NCBI GenBank assembly: GCA_017561715.1 | Contig: JAFZBN010000015.1 | Coordinates: 186,001-250,000 of the forward strand | DNA length: 64,000 bases | Reading direction: 5' to 3' | Source of the DNA: Clostridiales bacterium | GTDB taxonomy: Bacteria; Bacillota; Clostridia; Saccharofermentanales; Saccharofermentanaceae | In this document: positions 8,516 through 16,858 of the stretch, piece by piece | Numbering within the stretch: position 1 is the first letter of the stretch | How the letters are laid out: every line of letters starts with the position of its first letter | Translations under genes and position numbers: made by a program | The notes under the pieces: model-generated | Databases searched by the model: none | Told to the model about the DNA's origin: nothing | The model's input: the letters and a program-made list of their open reading frames with translations, nothing else

Positions 8516-10891
8516 ATGAATCTTGCCGAATTAAAACCGGGCCAGCATGCCAGCATATTAAAAGTCGGAGGCGAAGGCGCCCTGCGTCAGCACTTCCTGG
8601 ATATGGGCGTCATCCCGGGTGCAACTTTAAAAGTCGAAAAGCTGGCGCCGATGGGAGATCCGATGGAGCTTCGTATCCACGGATATGAACTGACGCTCCG
8701 CATAGACGACGCGCGCCTGATCGAGATCGAAAAGATCGAAAAGGCCGAAATGCAGGACACTTCTTCCGATACACCTGAAGATAAGAAAAAGAAAAAAGAA
8801 CGCCGCATCATCATTGACCACCCGGGTCTCGGCGAAGGCGGACGTTATCACGTAAAAGCGGATGAGAACCCTCTCCCGGACGGAACAAAGCTCACGTTTG
8901 CTCTCGCGGGAAACCAGAACTCCGGTAAGACGACACTGTTTAACCAACTCACGGGAAGCAACCAGCACGTCGGAAACTTCCCGGGCGTTACCGTCGACCG
9001 CAAAAGCGGCGCCATCAAAGGACATCCGGAAACAGAGATCACGGACCTTCCGGGTATCTACAGCATGTCCCCTTATACTGCCGAGGAGATCGTCTCCCGA
9101 CAGTTTATCCTCGACGAGAAGCCCTGCGGCATCATCAACATCGTCGACGCCACCAATATCGAAAGAAACCTCTATCTGACCATGCAGCTGATGGAGCTTA
9201 ATGTCCCGATGGTACTCGCCCTGAACATGATGGACGAAGTTCGAGGCAACGGTGGTTCCATCCTCGTAAACCAGATGGAGCATGAACTCGGCGTTCCGGT
9301 CGTACCGATCTCGGCAGCCAAGAACGAAGGTATCCACGAGCTTGTCGACCATGCCCTGCATATCGCCAAATACCAGGAGCGTCCGGGACGTCTGGACTTC
9401 TGCGACGAAAACGATAAGGGCGGCGCGATCCACAGATGCCTGCACAGTATCATGATCCTCATCGAAGATCACGCGAAAGATGCGGGGATCCCCGAGCGTT
9501 TTGCCGCAACCAAGCTCGTCGAAGGCGATCCGCGTGTCCTCGACAGACTGAACCTGGACCAGAATGAAAAAGAAACGCTGGAGCATATCATTCTCCAGAT
9601 GGAGGAAGAGTCCGGTATGGACAGATCCGCCGCGATCGCCGATATGCGTTTCACCTTCATCCAGAAGCTCGTTGACAGAACCGTCATCAAGCCGAAAGAA
9701 AGCAAAGAGCATCAGCGTTCCCGTGCGATCGACAAGATCCTGACGGGCAAATATACCGCGATCCCGGCATTTATCCTGATCATGGCCGCCGTCTTCTTCT
9801 TGACATTCAATGTCATCGGCGCCTTCTTCCAGGGACTTCTGGAAAGCGGCATCGATGCGCTCACGGAAGTTGTAGACTCCGCGCTTGTTTCCTGGAACGT
9901 CAACGAGGTCGTGCATTCGCTGATCATCGACGGTATATTCACCGGTATCGGAAGCGTTCTTTCCTTCCTTCCGGTCATCGTCACGCTCTTTTTCTTCCTG
10001 TCACTTCTCGAAGACACCGGCTACATGGCCCGAATCGCCTTCGTCATGGATAAGTTCTTAAGAAAACTCGGTCTTTCCGGCCGTTCGATCGTCCCGATGC
10101 TCATCGGCTTCGGATGTACGGTCCCGGGCGTTATGGCCAGCCGAACTCTTCCGTCCGAAAGAGACCGTAAGCTTACGATCCTTCTGACACCGTTCATGAG
10201 CTGCTCGGCAAAGCTTCCGATCTACGGATTCTTCGCCAGCACATTCTTCCCGAAACACAGCGGTCTGATCATGATCGCACTCTATTTCATCGGTATCTTC
10301 ATGGGCATCATTGTCGCCCTTATCTCCAAGAGAACACTCTTTAGAGGCAAGGCCGTCCCGTTTGTCATGGAGCTTCCGAACTACCGTATGCCGGGCGCCA
10401 AGAACGTCGGCCAGCTTTTGTGGGAAAAGGCGAAAGACTTCCTGCAGCGCGCGTTTACGATCATCTTCATCGCTTCGATCGTGATCTGGTTCCTGCAGTC
10501 CTTTGATACGAGCCTGACACTCGTTGATGACTCCAGCAAGAGCATCCTGGCCGTAGTCGCAGGTTATATCGCGCCTGTATTCGGTCCTCTGGGCTTCGGT
10601 GACTGGAGATTCTCGACCGCCCTCATTTCCGGATTCATGGCAAAAGAGAGCGTCGTTTCGACACTCAATGTACTTGTCGGCTCGGGCGACGGGATCCTTA
10701 CGCTTCTGACACCGGTATCCGCCATGGCGCTTCTGGTATTCAGTCTTCTCTACACGCCATGCGTCGCGGCGGTTGCTTCCGTCAAGCGCGAACTCGGCGC
10801 GAAATGGGCAGCATCCATCGTGATCTTCCAGTGCGTGATCGCATGGATCGCCGCTTATGCCGTTACCCTGATCGGCAACCTGTTCATCTGA
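8516..10891 (+). CDS. feoB: FeoA-FeoB fusion, ferrous iron transporter
   Basis: 791 residues. Residues 1-73 form a FeoA SH3-like domain (MNLAELKPGQHASILKVGG, then FLDMGVIPGATLKVEKLAPMGDP). A charged linker leads into the FeoB G domain with GNQNSGKTTLFNQLTG and NFPGVTVDRKSG, DLPGIYSMSPYT and the NMMDE motif, then the helical guanine-nucleotide-dissociation region, and a membrane part of about ten segments with the two Gate motifs (FGCTVPGVMASR and LYTPCVAAVAS). It imports Fe(II) at the cytoplasmic membrane. FeoA is normally a separate small protein, so this is a fused form; no FeoC-like gene follows. The ribosome binding site AAAAGGA is rather far from the ATG. Confidence 0.96.
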   Translation: MNLAELKPGQHASILKVGGEGALRQHFLDMGVIPGATLKVEKLAPMGDPMELRIHGYELTLRIDDARLIEIEKIEKAEMQDTSSDTPEDKKKKKERRIIIDHPGLGEGGRYHVKADENPLPDGTKLTFALAGNQNSGKTTLFNQLTGSNQHVGNFPGVTVDRKSGAIKGHPETEITDLPGIYSMSPYTAEEIVSRQFILDEKPCGIINIVDATNIERNLYLTMQLMELNVPMVLALNMMDEVRGNGGSILVNQMEHELGVPVVPISAAKNEGIHELVDHALHIAKYQERPGRLDFCDENDKGGAIHRCLHSIMILIEDHAKDAGIPERFAATKLVEGDPRVLDRLNLDQNEKETLEHIILQMEEESGMDRSAAIADMRFTFIQKLVDRTVIKPKESKEHQRSRAIDKILTGKYTAIPAFILIMAAVFFLTFNVIGAFFQGLLESGIDALTEVVDSALVSWNVNEVVHSLIIDGIFTGIGSVLSFLPVIVTLFFFLSLLEDTGYMARIAFVMDKFLRKLGLSGRSIVPMLIGFGCTVPGVMASRTLPSERDRKLTILLTPFMSCSAKLPIYGFFASTFFPKHSGLIMIALYFIGIFMGIIVALISKRTLFRGKAVPFVMELPNYRMPGAKNVGQLLWEKAKDFLQRAFTIIFIASIVIWFLQSFDTSLTLVDDSSKSILAVVAGYIAPVFGPLGFGDWRFSTALISGFMAKESVVSTLNVLVGSGDGILTLLTPVSAMALLVFSLLYTPCVAAVASVKRELGAKWAASIVIFQCVIAWIAAYAVTLIGNLFI

Positions 10892-10914
10892 TTTTAGGAA
10901 AGAAACTCCGGAAA

Positions 10915-11150
10915 ACCCCTAAAAAGAAACCGATCCCGCAGCTTTGCAGCTACGGGATGCAGTAACGAAATCTTTTCTTGCATCAAAATGTGTGTCGTGC
11001 AAATGCAAGAAGTTGTCAACAAGCGTGGGGGGCCAGAGTCGTGTGCGTCAGAAAGATGGCAAACTTTCTCTAACGGAGGCATTGGGGTTGTCTGTTTCAC
11101 ACCGCCCCCTACGATTATTATTCTACTCATTATTTAAATTTCAGATACCA
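10915..11150 (-). ncRNA. candidate structured small RNA with its own terminator
   Basis: The 387-base gap after feoB has no convincing gene but a strong RNA-like architecture on the minus strand. Domain 1 closes with a 10-bp stem (11024-11033 with 11104-11113), contains GTGTG/CACAC (11041-11045 with 11098-11102) and an inner hairpin AGAAAG/CTTTCT (11050-11069). Domain 2 is CTTGCAT/ATGCAAG (10977-10983 with 11003-11009). Domain 3 is a terminator hairpin (10933-10958, one C/A mismatch) followed on the minus strand by CGGTTTCTTTTT. A possible promoter is TTACAA (11179-11184), 18 bases, TACAAA (11155-11160). The family is not recognised; SRP, tmRNA and RNase P signatures are absent. Plus-strand transcription is an alternative. 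Confidence 0.5.
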
Positions 11151-11190
11151 AATTTTTGTACTTTGTGTCATAATAATGTTGTAAGATTTT

Positions 11191-11218
11191 TTGACATTTG
11201 GGGTTTGTCATGTAACAT
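11191..11218 (+). promoter_or_regulatory. promoter of the AraC-type regulator with overlapping inverted repeat
   Basis: TTGACA (11191-11196), a 16-base spacer and TAACAT (11213-11218). The inverted repeat TGACA / TGTCA (11192-11196, 11206-11210) overlaps the -35 box. Just downstream, TCGAAAAGC and GCTTTTCGA (11220-11228, 11246-11254) form a second dyad. Either could be an operator, perhaps autoregulatory. Confidence 0.6.
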
Positions 11219-11278
11219 TTCGAAAAGCTCCTTCATTTGAACAGTGCTTTTCGAGTGTGATTAACGGGGGTGACAATC

Positions 11279-12127
11279 ATGGATCATGACGTAAATAAGG
11301 AACTCCAGAGACTGCTTTTCATGCAGAGAGAGCACCTGATGGTGCGTTCTTCTTATGAGCACGAGGTGGATTTTTACGACCTTGTCGCGACCGGACAATT
11401 GGAGGAAGTCATGCGTCAGGTCAGAGAGTATCACATCTCTGAGCTGCGCGGTGTCGGCACGCTCTCCCCTGACCGTTTAAGAAATGTCCGTTATCACCTG
11501 ATCATTTCCATCGCCATGATCGCCCGATACTGCATCAACTACGGTATGGACGTCGAGACTTCATATTCACTTTCGGATATCTACATCCAGAAGTGCGATG
11601 CCGCGACATCCACGGCACAACTCGACAAGATCCAGCAGCAGTGCATCGAGGACTACTGCACGAGGATGCGTGCCCTTCGTCTGGACAACATCTTCAGTAA
11701 GCACGTCGTCCGCGCGATCGAATATATCTACAGTCATCTTCAGGAACGTATCCTCGTTCCTGACCTTGCGGAATATCTGGGTCTGAACGATGCGTATTTT
11801 TCGAAGCTTTTCAAGAAAGAAACGGGCGTTTCGGTCAGCGACTTCATCCGCATCAAGAAGATCGAGGCCGCCAAGCACATGCTCAAGCATTCGGATCATT
11901 CGTGTCTGAACATCGCGCAGTTCCTGTCGTTTTCCACGCAGAGCCACTTCATTCAGGCTTTCAAAAAGCAGACGGGACTCACGCCGGAAGAATACAGAAG
12001 ACAGAACTTCCACAGAGCTTTCCCGAAGGACTCCACGTCCAAGCAGGGCGCGTCCCTGCCTGTCGAGCACACGGAAGAAGAGCTGGAACGACTCCTGGAA
12101 GAATCAAAGACTATCTCAGGAAACTGA
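11279..12127 (+). CDS. AraC-family transcriptional regulator
   Basis: 282 residues. The C-terminal third is a double helix-turn-helix AraC domain (ILVPDLAEYLGLNDAYFSKLFKKETG, then LNIAQFLSFSTQSHFIQAFKKQTGLTPEEYRR). The N-terminal two thirds are helical (VRYHLIISIAMIARYCINYGMDVETSYSLSDIYIQ), a sensor type often seen in Lachnospiraceae AraC proteins instead of the cupin fold; its ligand is unknown. The ATG at 11279 follows GGGGGTG by six bases; a GTG three codons upstream overlaps that site. It stands alone behind its own promoter with two possible operator dyads. The downstream NUDIX gene is convergent, so no regulated neighbour is obvious. Confidence 0.9.
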   Translation: MDHDVNKELQRLLFMQREHLMVRSSYEHEVDFYDLVATGQLEEVMRQVREYHISELRGVGTLSPDRLRNVRYHLIISIAMIARYCINYGMDVETSYSLSDIYIQKCDAATSTAQLDKIQQQCIEDYCTRMRALRLDNIFSKHVVRAIEYIYSHLQERILVPDLAEYLGLNDAYFSKLFKKETGVSVSDFIRIKKIEAAKHMLKHSDHSCLNIAQFLSFSTQSHFIQAFKKQTGLTPEEYRRQNFHRAFPKDSTSKQGASLPVEHTEEELERLLEESKTISGN

Positions 12128-12133
12128 TCAGAT

Positions 12134-12625
12134 TCAATATTCAAGCAGCGGAAGCAGTTCGGAAAGGGCCGTGTACTCTCTAAGGTACATGCCCCTTCTC
12201 ATTTCATCTGTCTCGGCATAGTCGGCATGATGTGAAAAGATCTCCATGATCTCCTGAACCGAAAGCCATCTGGGCTCCATGCCGACCTCGATCTCGCGCT
12301 CGGTCAGTTTGATCTCCCCCTCACCTTCCACAGTCCCGAGGAAATACTTACTTACGAACTTCCAGTCTTCGTAGAATTCATCGATCTCAAGGACGCATGC
12401 GGACGGACGGATCTTGATGCCGGTCTCCTCGAGAAGCTCTCTTGCGCAGCATTCTCTCTCATCTTCGCCCTCTTCGAGCCCGCCGCCGGGGATCATCCAC
12501 TGACCGGTCACGGTCTCGTACGAAAGAAGGATCTTGCCGTTTTGGACAACGATCCCGCGGCACGCCGTCCTCTCGTTCTCCCAATTATGAAAGCGGTTTT
12601 CTCCTAAGATCTCGATTCTCTTCAT
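12134..12625 (-). CDS. NUDIX hydrolase
   Basis: 163 residues with a clear Nudix box: GGGLEEGEDERECCARELLEETGI at about residues 47-70 follows the pattern GX5EX7REUXEEXGU, which binds the metal ion. Strands on both sides (GIVVQNGKILLSYETVTGQWMIPG before; VSKYFLGTVEGEGEIKLTERE after) complete the fold. Such enzymes hydrolyse nucleoside diphosphates linked to another moiety; substrate unknown. It ends six bases from the convergent AraC gene and follows the methyltransferase gene by 22 bases on the same strand, so the two may be co-transcribed. Confidence 0.93.
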   Translation of the reverse strand: MKRIEILGENRFHNWENERTACRGIVVQNGKILLSYETVTGQWMIPGGGLEEGEDERECCARELLEETGIKIRPSACVLEIDEFYEDWKFVSKYFLGTVEGEGEIKLTEREIEVGMEPRWLSVQEIMEIFSHHADYAETDEMRRGMYLREYTALSELLPLLEY

Positions 12626-12647
12626 GGTCGTTCCTTTCGAAAAGCAC

Positions 12648-13409
12648 TTATCTTTCCGGTTTTCTGGTCAGATAAAGTACGTATGTATCTTTGAATATGA
12701 TCTTATTTCCCTCTTCTAAGACAGCGTTTCTCAGTCCATCGAAAAACTGTGTATTATACGGCTCAGGGATGACCAGATGGTCGCAATGCGTGCGGGAATA
12801 TTCCACGTAATCATCGGCGGTCAGTTCGCGCGTGCCGTAGAAATTATAGGTCTCCACCTCTGTGAAGCCATATGCCGGGGCATTTTTGTATCCGAAGCCG
12901 CTCTGGGCGTACTTGGTCTCCGGTTTGAAATAATCTTCGTAGACCTTCTGGATCTTGTCATACAGAGCTTCGTTGCTTTCCTTATAGTCGCCTCGGGTAA
13001 ACATCATGGCCAGAACTCCGCCCGGCTTTAAAAGCTCAAAAGTCTTGGAATAAGCGATCTCCTCCGGGATCCACTGGATCGTCGCGGCAGAATAGATCAT
13101 GTCGAACTTCTGATCTCCGAAATCATGCGTGATAAAGTCATCGTTTACGATGGAGAAATTCGGAAGATCGGCATATTTTACTTTCATCTTCGCATAAAGG
13201 TGCTCACCGAGCTCGATCGCGTGGTAGTCGCAGCCGGTCTTAATGATCGGCTCACTTGCCTGACCGGTTCCGGGACCAAGCTCCAGGACTTCTTTTCCGG
13301 GGCCGATCTTCGCGTAATCTACAAGCTTATCGAAAAGCTCCTGACTGTATCTCGGTCTGTACTTGTCGAATTGATCGGGGATCGTATCAAATATCTTTCG
13401 GAACTCCAT
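12648..13409 (-). CDS. class I SAM-dependent methyltransferase
   Basis: 253 residues. Motif I is VLELGPGTGQASEPI, with an acidic residue at the end of strand 2 (HAIELGEHL) and motif IV-like FDMIYSAATIQWIPEE, as in the Methyltransf_11 group. The conserved N-terminal FDTIPDQFDKYRPRYSQELFDKL resembles small-molecule methyltransferases related to trans-aconitate and YcgJ-type enzymes. The acceptor is unknown. The start at 13409 has GGAGG ten bases upstream. Transcribed leftward towards the NUDIX gene; the strong terminator at 13465-13493 separates it from proS. Confidence 0.88.
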   Translation of the reverse strand: MEFRKIFDTIPDQFDKYRPRYSQELFDKLVDYAKIGPGKEVLELGPGTGQASEPIIKTGCDYHAIELGEHLYAKMKVKYADLPNFSIVNDDFITHDFGDQKFDMIYSAATIQWIPEEIAYSKTFELLKPGGVLAMMFTRGDYKESNEALYDKIQKVYEDYFKPETKYAQSGFGYKNAPAYGFTEVETYNFYGTRELTADDYVEYSRTHCDHLVIPEPYNTQFFDGLRNAVLEEGNKIIFKDTYVLYLTRKPER

Positions 13410-13455
13410 ACAACATCATCCTCCGCTTCAGTTTGCCGAGTCCATTATATCATTC

Positions 13456-13493
13456 GAAACGAAAAAGCCACGCTGATCTGGTCAGCGTGGCTT
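13456..13493 (-). terminator. rho-independent terminator of proS
   Basis: A perfect 12-bp stem (AAGCCACGCTGA with TCAGCGTGGCTT, 13465-13476 and 13482-13493) and five-base loop; the minus strand continues CTTTTTCGTTT. It lies just after the proS stop codon. Confidence 0.9.
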
Positions 13494-13519
13494 GTCCTGT
13501 TAGTTTAATCTATCGAAGA

Positions 13520-15229
13520 TTATTTCTTTTCCTCGATCTCCTTAAGAGCCGCGGCGATCGCTTCTTCCGCGGTCATCTCGATGACTTCGGAGCCTGCGCG
13601 GAGCTTGTACTCGACCTTGCCCTCAGCGGCCTTTCTGCCGACTGTGATACGAACCGGGATACCGATGAGGTCAGCATCCTTGAACTTAACGCCTGCGCGC
13701 TCTTCACGATCGTCGATCAGAACTTCTGCGCCGGCCTTCTCAAGTGCGTCGTGGATCTCTTCCGCCATCTTAACGACTGTCTCATCCTGAGATGTTGTCG
13801 GAACGACGATGACCTGATACGGAGCCACGGACATCGGCCAGATGATACCGTTCTCGTCGTAGTGCTGCTCGATGATCGCGGCCAGTGTTCTGGAAACACC
13901 GATACCATAGCAGCCCATGATCATGGAGTTTTCCTTACCGTCCTTATCGAGGTAGATGCAGTGGAGAGCATCGGAATACTTTGTACCGAGTTTGAAGATG
14001 TGACCTACTTCAATACCTCTGCACATAGCAAGCGGCTTACCGCACTTCGGGCACGGATCGCCTTCTACTGCGCATCTTACGTCAACGACACGGTCCGGAG
14101 TAAAGTCACGGCCGAAGTTCACGTTCTTGAAGTGATAGTCTGTTTCGTTCGCACCTACGATGAAGTTCTGCATGGCGGCTACTTCGTAGTCAGCGATGAC
14201 TTCCACCTTTTCCTTAAGGTCTACAGGACCTGCAAAACCGACAGCGGCACCTGTGACGCGCTCAACTTCCTCGAAGGAAGCCAGGTTCATCTCTGTCGCG
14301 TCAAAGAGGTTACCGAGCTTGGTCTCGTTGATCTCGCGGTCACCACGTACCATTACGGCAACGATCTTACCGTCGATGTTGTAAAGAATGGTCTTTGCAA
14401 AAGCCGTCGGCTCAGAGTGCATGAACTCCATGAGCTCTTCGATGGTCTTTACGTGAGGAGTCTCGATCTTTTCGATCGGAAGCATCTCGAAATCCTTGGA
14501 AACCGGAACTTCCGGGCACGGTGCTTTTTCCTCGTTAGCAGCATAATCACAATCCGGGCAGTAAGCGATCGCGTCTTCACCGACAGCGGACTTGACCATG
14601 AATTCCTGGGAACCGGAACCGCCCATAGCGCCGGAATCGGCATCTACGAGGATGTAGTCCAGATTGCAGCGGTCGAAGATCTTGCAGTAAGCGTCCTTCA
14701 TGATGAGATAGGACTTATCCAGACCTGCCTCGTCAACGTCGAAGCTGTATGCGTCCTTCATGACGAACTCACGGGAACGGACAACACCGAATCTCGGGCG
14801 CTTCTCGTCACGATACTTGTGCTGGATCTGATAAAGGGTGACCGGAAGATTACGATAAGAACGGATCGTATCTCTTACCGCCTCCGTGAAAGGCTCCTCG
14901 TGCGTCGGGCCGAGACAGAACTGACGGCCGCCACGATCCTTCAGACGGAACATTTCCGGACCGAACTTCTCCCAACGGCCGGAAGCCATGTAGGTCTCCG
15001 CCGGAAGGACAGCCGGCATGATCAGCTCCTGGGCACCGGCGCGGTCCATTTCCTCACGGACGATCGCCTCGACCTTACGGTATGCACGATAACCCATCGG
15101 CATATATGAATAGATACCTGCAGCGGCCTTACGCATCAGGCCGGCACGGAGCATGAGCTGATGGCTCACGATCTCGGCATCAGAAGGTACTTCTCTTTGT
15201 GTGGACATGAAAAGTTTAGAAACTCGCAT
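13520..15229 (-). CDS. proS: prolyl-tRNA synthetase (bacterial type)
   Basis: 569 residues, the usual length of the bacterial ProRS with an editing (INS) domain. Class II motifs are visible: motif 1 around [24 protein letters not shown], motif 2 [19 protein letters not shown] then [17 protein letters not shown], and motif 3 near [15 protein letters not shown]. The INS domain lies between, followed by the anticodon-binding domain ([11 protein letters not shown]). I start at ATG 15229, preceded by GAGGG; the frame is open 30 codons further but there includes the promoter. It charges tRNA-Pro in the cytoplasm. No T-box is seen in the roughly 40-base leader. Confidence 0.97.
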   Translation of the reverse strand: MRVSKLFMSTQREVPSDAEIVSHQLMLRAGLMRKAAAGIYSYMPMGYRAYRKVEAIVREEMDRAGAQELIMPAVLPAETYMASGRWEKFGPEMFRLKDRGGRQFCLGPTHEEPFTEAVRDTIRSYRNLPVTLYQIQHKYRDEKRPRFGVVRSREFVMKDAYSFDVDEAGLDKSYLIMKDAYCKIFDRCNLDYILVDADSGAMGGSGSQEFMVKSAVGEDAIAYCPDCDYAANEEKAPCPEVPVSKDFEMLPIEKIETPHVKTIEELMEFMHSEPTAFAKTILYNIDGKIVAVMVRGDREINETKLGNLFDATEMNLASFEEVERVTGAAVGFAGPVDLKEKVEVIADYEVAAMQNFIVGANETDYHFKNVNFGRDFTPDRVVDVRCAVEGDPCPKCGKPLAMCRGIEVGHIFKLGTKYSDALHCIYLDKDGKENSMIMGCYGIGVSRTLAAIIEQHYDENGIIWPMSVAPYQVIVVPTTSQDETVVKMAEEIHDALEKAGAEVLIDDREERAGVKFKDADLIGIPVRITVGRKAAEGKVEYKLRAGSEVIEMTAEEAIAAALKEIEEKK

Positions 15230-15266
15230 GATTAATCCCTCGCATCCTATATATATAGCAAAGAAA

Positions 15267-15295
15267 AGTATAATGATTTGCTCTGTCGATGTCAA
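15267..15295 (-). promoter_or_regulatory. sigma-A promoter of proS
   Basis: On the minus strand TTGACA (15290-15295), 17 bases, TATACT (15267-15272): close to consensus, about 40 bases before the proS start. Confidence 0.88.
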
Positions 15296-15391
15296 TTTCG
15301 TAGAATTTCGCTCAACCAATGCCAGTTCCCCCTATATTTGTAGTAAAATGTGAACGGTAACAAATCATCAGTTGATTAAAGAGAGGGTCAT

Positions 15392-16858
15392 ATGAAATAC
15401 GACATCATCATCATCGGTGCCGGGGTCATAGGTACATCGATCGCCTACAACCTCATTCCGTACGATGTTTCCGTACTTTTACTCGATAAGAACAATGACG
15501 TGGCCATGGGTTCCACAAGAGCCAACAGTGCCATCGTCCACGCCGGATTCGATCCGAAGCCCGGTACACTCATGGCGAAGCTGAATGTAGAAGGCTGCGC
15601 CCTTTACGAAGAACTCTGCAAGAACTTAAGTGTTCCGTATAAGCGCTGTGGTTCCGTTGTCCTGGCTTTTTCCGATGAGGAAAAAGCACTGCTCGACGAA
15701 CTTTTGGATCGCGGCAATAAGAACGGTGTCCCGGATCTGAAGATCCTCGACCAGAATGAGATCAGAAAGCTCGAGCCCTGCGTTTCCGAAGAAGCGCTCG
15801 CGGCTCTGTATGCTCCGTCCGCAGGTATCGTAAGTCCTTGGGAACTGTGTCTTGCTCAGGCTGAGGTCTTCGTCAGAAACGGCGGTACTTTTATCGGAGA
15901 ATCCGAAGTTACCGGTATTTCCAAAAACGAAGACGGCGCTGACGCCAAGTTCACCGTAACGACCAATAACGGTGCTTTTAGCGCGGACACGGTCATCCTG
16001 GCATGCGGACTTCGTTCCGATAAGGTCCATGAGTTCGTTGCTGAGGCCGATTTCAAGATCGTTCCGACAAGAGGCGAATACTTCCTTCTCGATAAGTGCG
16101 AAGCGGCAAAAGCAAATACCGTTATCTTCCAGTGCCCGAACAAAGACGGTAAGGGCATCCTCGTCTCCCCGACCGTTCACGGTAACCTCATCTGCGGACC
16201 GACGGCGGAAGTTCTGGAGGGGGATCCGGAAGACACGGCAACGACTGCCAAGATGCTGGCCGTTGTTAAAGAAAAGGCCATGAAGTCCGTCAAGAACATC
16301 TCCTGGCGTGACAATATCAGAAACTTCTCCGGCGTTCGCGCCAACACCAATATCGACGATTTCATCATCCGCGAGATCCCGGATAACAAGGGTATCTTCG
16401 AGGCCGCAGGTATCAAGTCCCCGGGACTTGCCAGCAGTCCGGCGATCGGCCGCTACATGGTCGGTCTTCTTAAGGAAGGCGGCGTTTCCCTTCCGGAAAA
16501 GAACGGCGGATATGACATGACCAGAAAGACTGTTCACTTCAGATATATGAGCAACGAAGAGCGTGCCGAGCTCGTTAAAAAGGATCCGGCATACGGCCGT
16601 ATCGTCTGCCGCTGCGAAGGTGTCACCGAGGGTGAGATCCGCGATGCGATCAACAGTCCGATCCCGCCGAAATCCCTTGATGCCGTGAAGCGTCGTGCAG
16701 GAACCGGCATGGGACGCTGTCAGGGCGGCTTCTGCGGTCCTCGTATCGTCCAGATGCTCCTTGCCAAGCAGGGCGAAGATGCTTCTCCTCTCTCCATCCT
16801 TCAGGATAGAAACGGCTCGAATCTCTTTACTTCGCGCGATGAGGAGGTGGAATCATGA
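15392..16858 (+). CDS. GlpA-like FAD-dependent glycerol-3-phosphate dehydrogenase
   Basis: 488 residues. The N-terminal DAO-type FAD domain starts with YDIIIIGAGVIGTSIAYNLIPYDVSVLLLDK and contains MGSTRANSAIVHAGFD. The C-terminal part has a BFD-like [2Fe-2S] region: CRCEGVTEGEI and GMGRCQGGFC, four Cys. This layout is typical of the clostridial GlpA-like protein, which works with a second flavoprotein and a DUF1667 protein. The natural substrate is probably glycerol 3-phosphate, by analogy only; a 2-hydroxyacid is an alternative. Its stop overlaps the next start (ATGA), so the two are coupled. GAGAGGG lies four bases before the ATG. No glycerol kinase or facilitator lies nearby. Confidence 0.88.
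   Translation: MKYDIIIIGAGVIGTSIAYNLIPYDVSVLLLDKNNDVAMGSTRANSAIVHAGFDPKPGTLMAKLNVEGCALYEELCKNLSVPYKRCGSVVLAFSDEEKALLDELLDRGNKNGVPDLKILDQNEIRKLEPCVSEEALAALYAPSAGIVSPWELCLAQAEVFVRNGGTFIGESEVTGISKNEDGADAKFTVTTNNGAFSADTVILACGLRSDKVHEFVAEADFKIVPTRGEYFLLDKCEAAKANTVIFQCPNKDGKGILVSPTVHGNLICGPTAEVLEGDPEDTATTAKMLAVVKEKAMKSVKNISWRDNIRNFSGVRANTNIDDFIIREIPDNKGIFEAAGIKSPGLASSPAIGRYMVGLLKEGGVSLPEKNGGYDMTRKTVHFRYMSNEERAELVKKDPAYGRIVCRCEGVTEGEIRDAINSPIPPKSLDAVKRRAGTGMGRCQGGFCGPRIVQMLLAKQGEDASPLSILQDRNGSNLFTSRDEEVES

Noticed and set aside
10894..11130. 78-codon minus-strand frame in the gap after feoB
   Set aside because: No ribosome binding site, and it runs through three RNA helices and a terminator; a structured RNA explains it better.
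13256..15109. 617-codon frame antisense to proS
   Set aside because: It mirrors the codon pattern of proS, has no ribosome binding site and no family resemblance; proS on the other strand is unmistakable.
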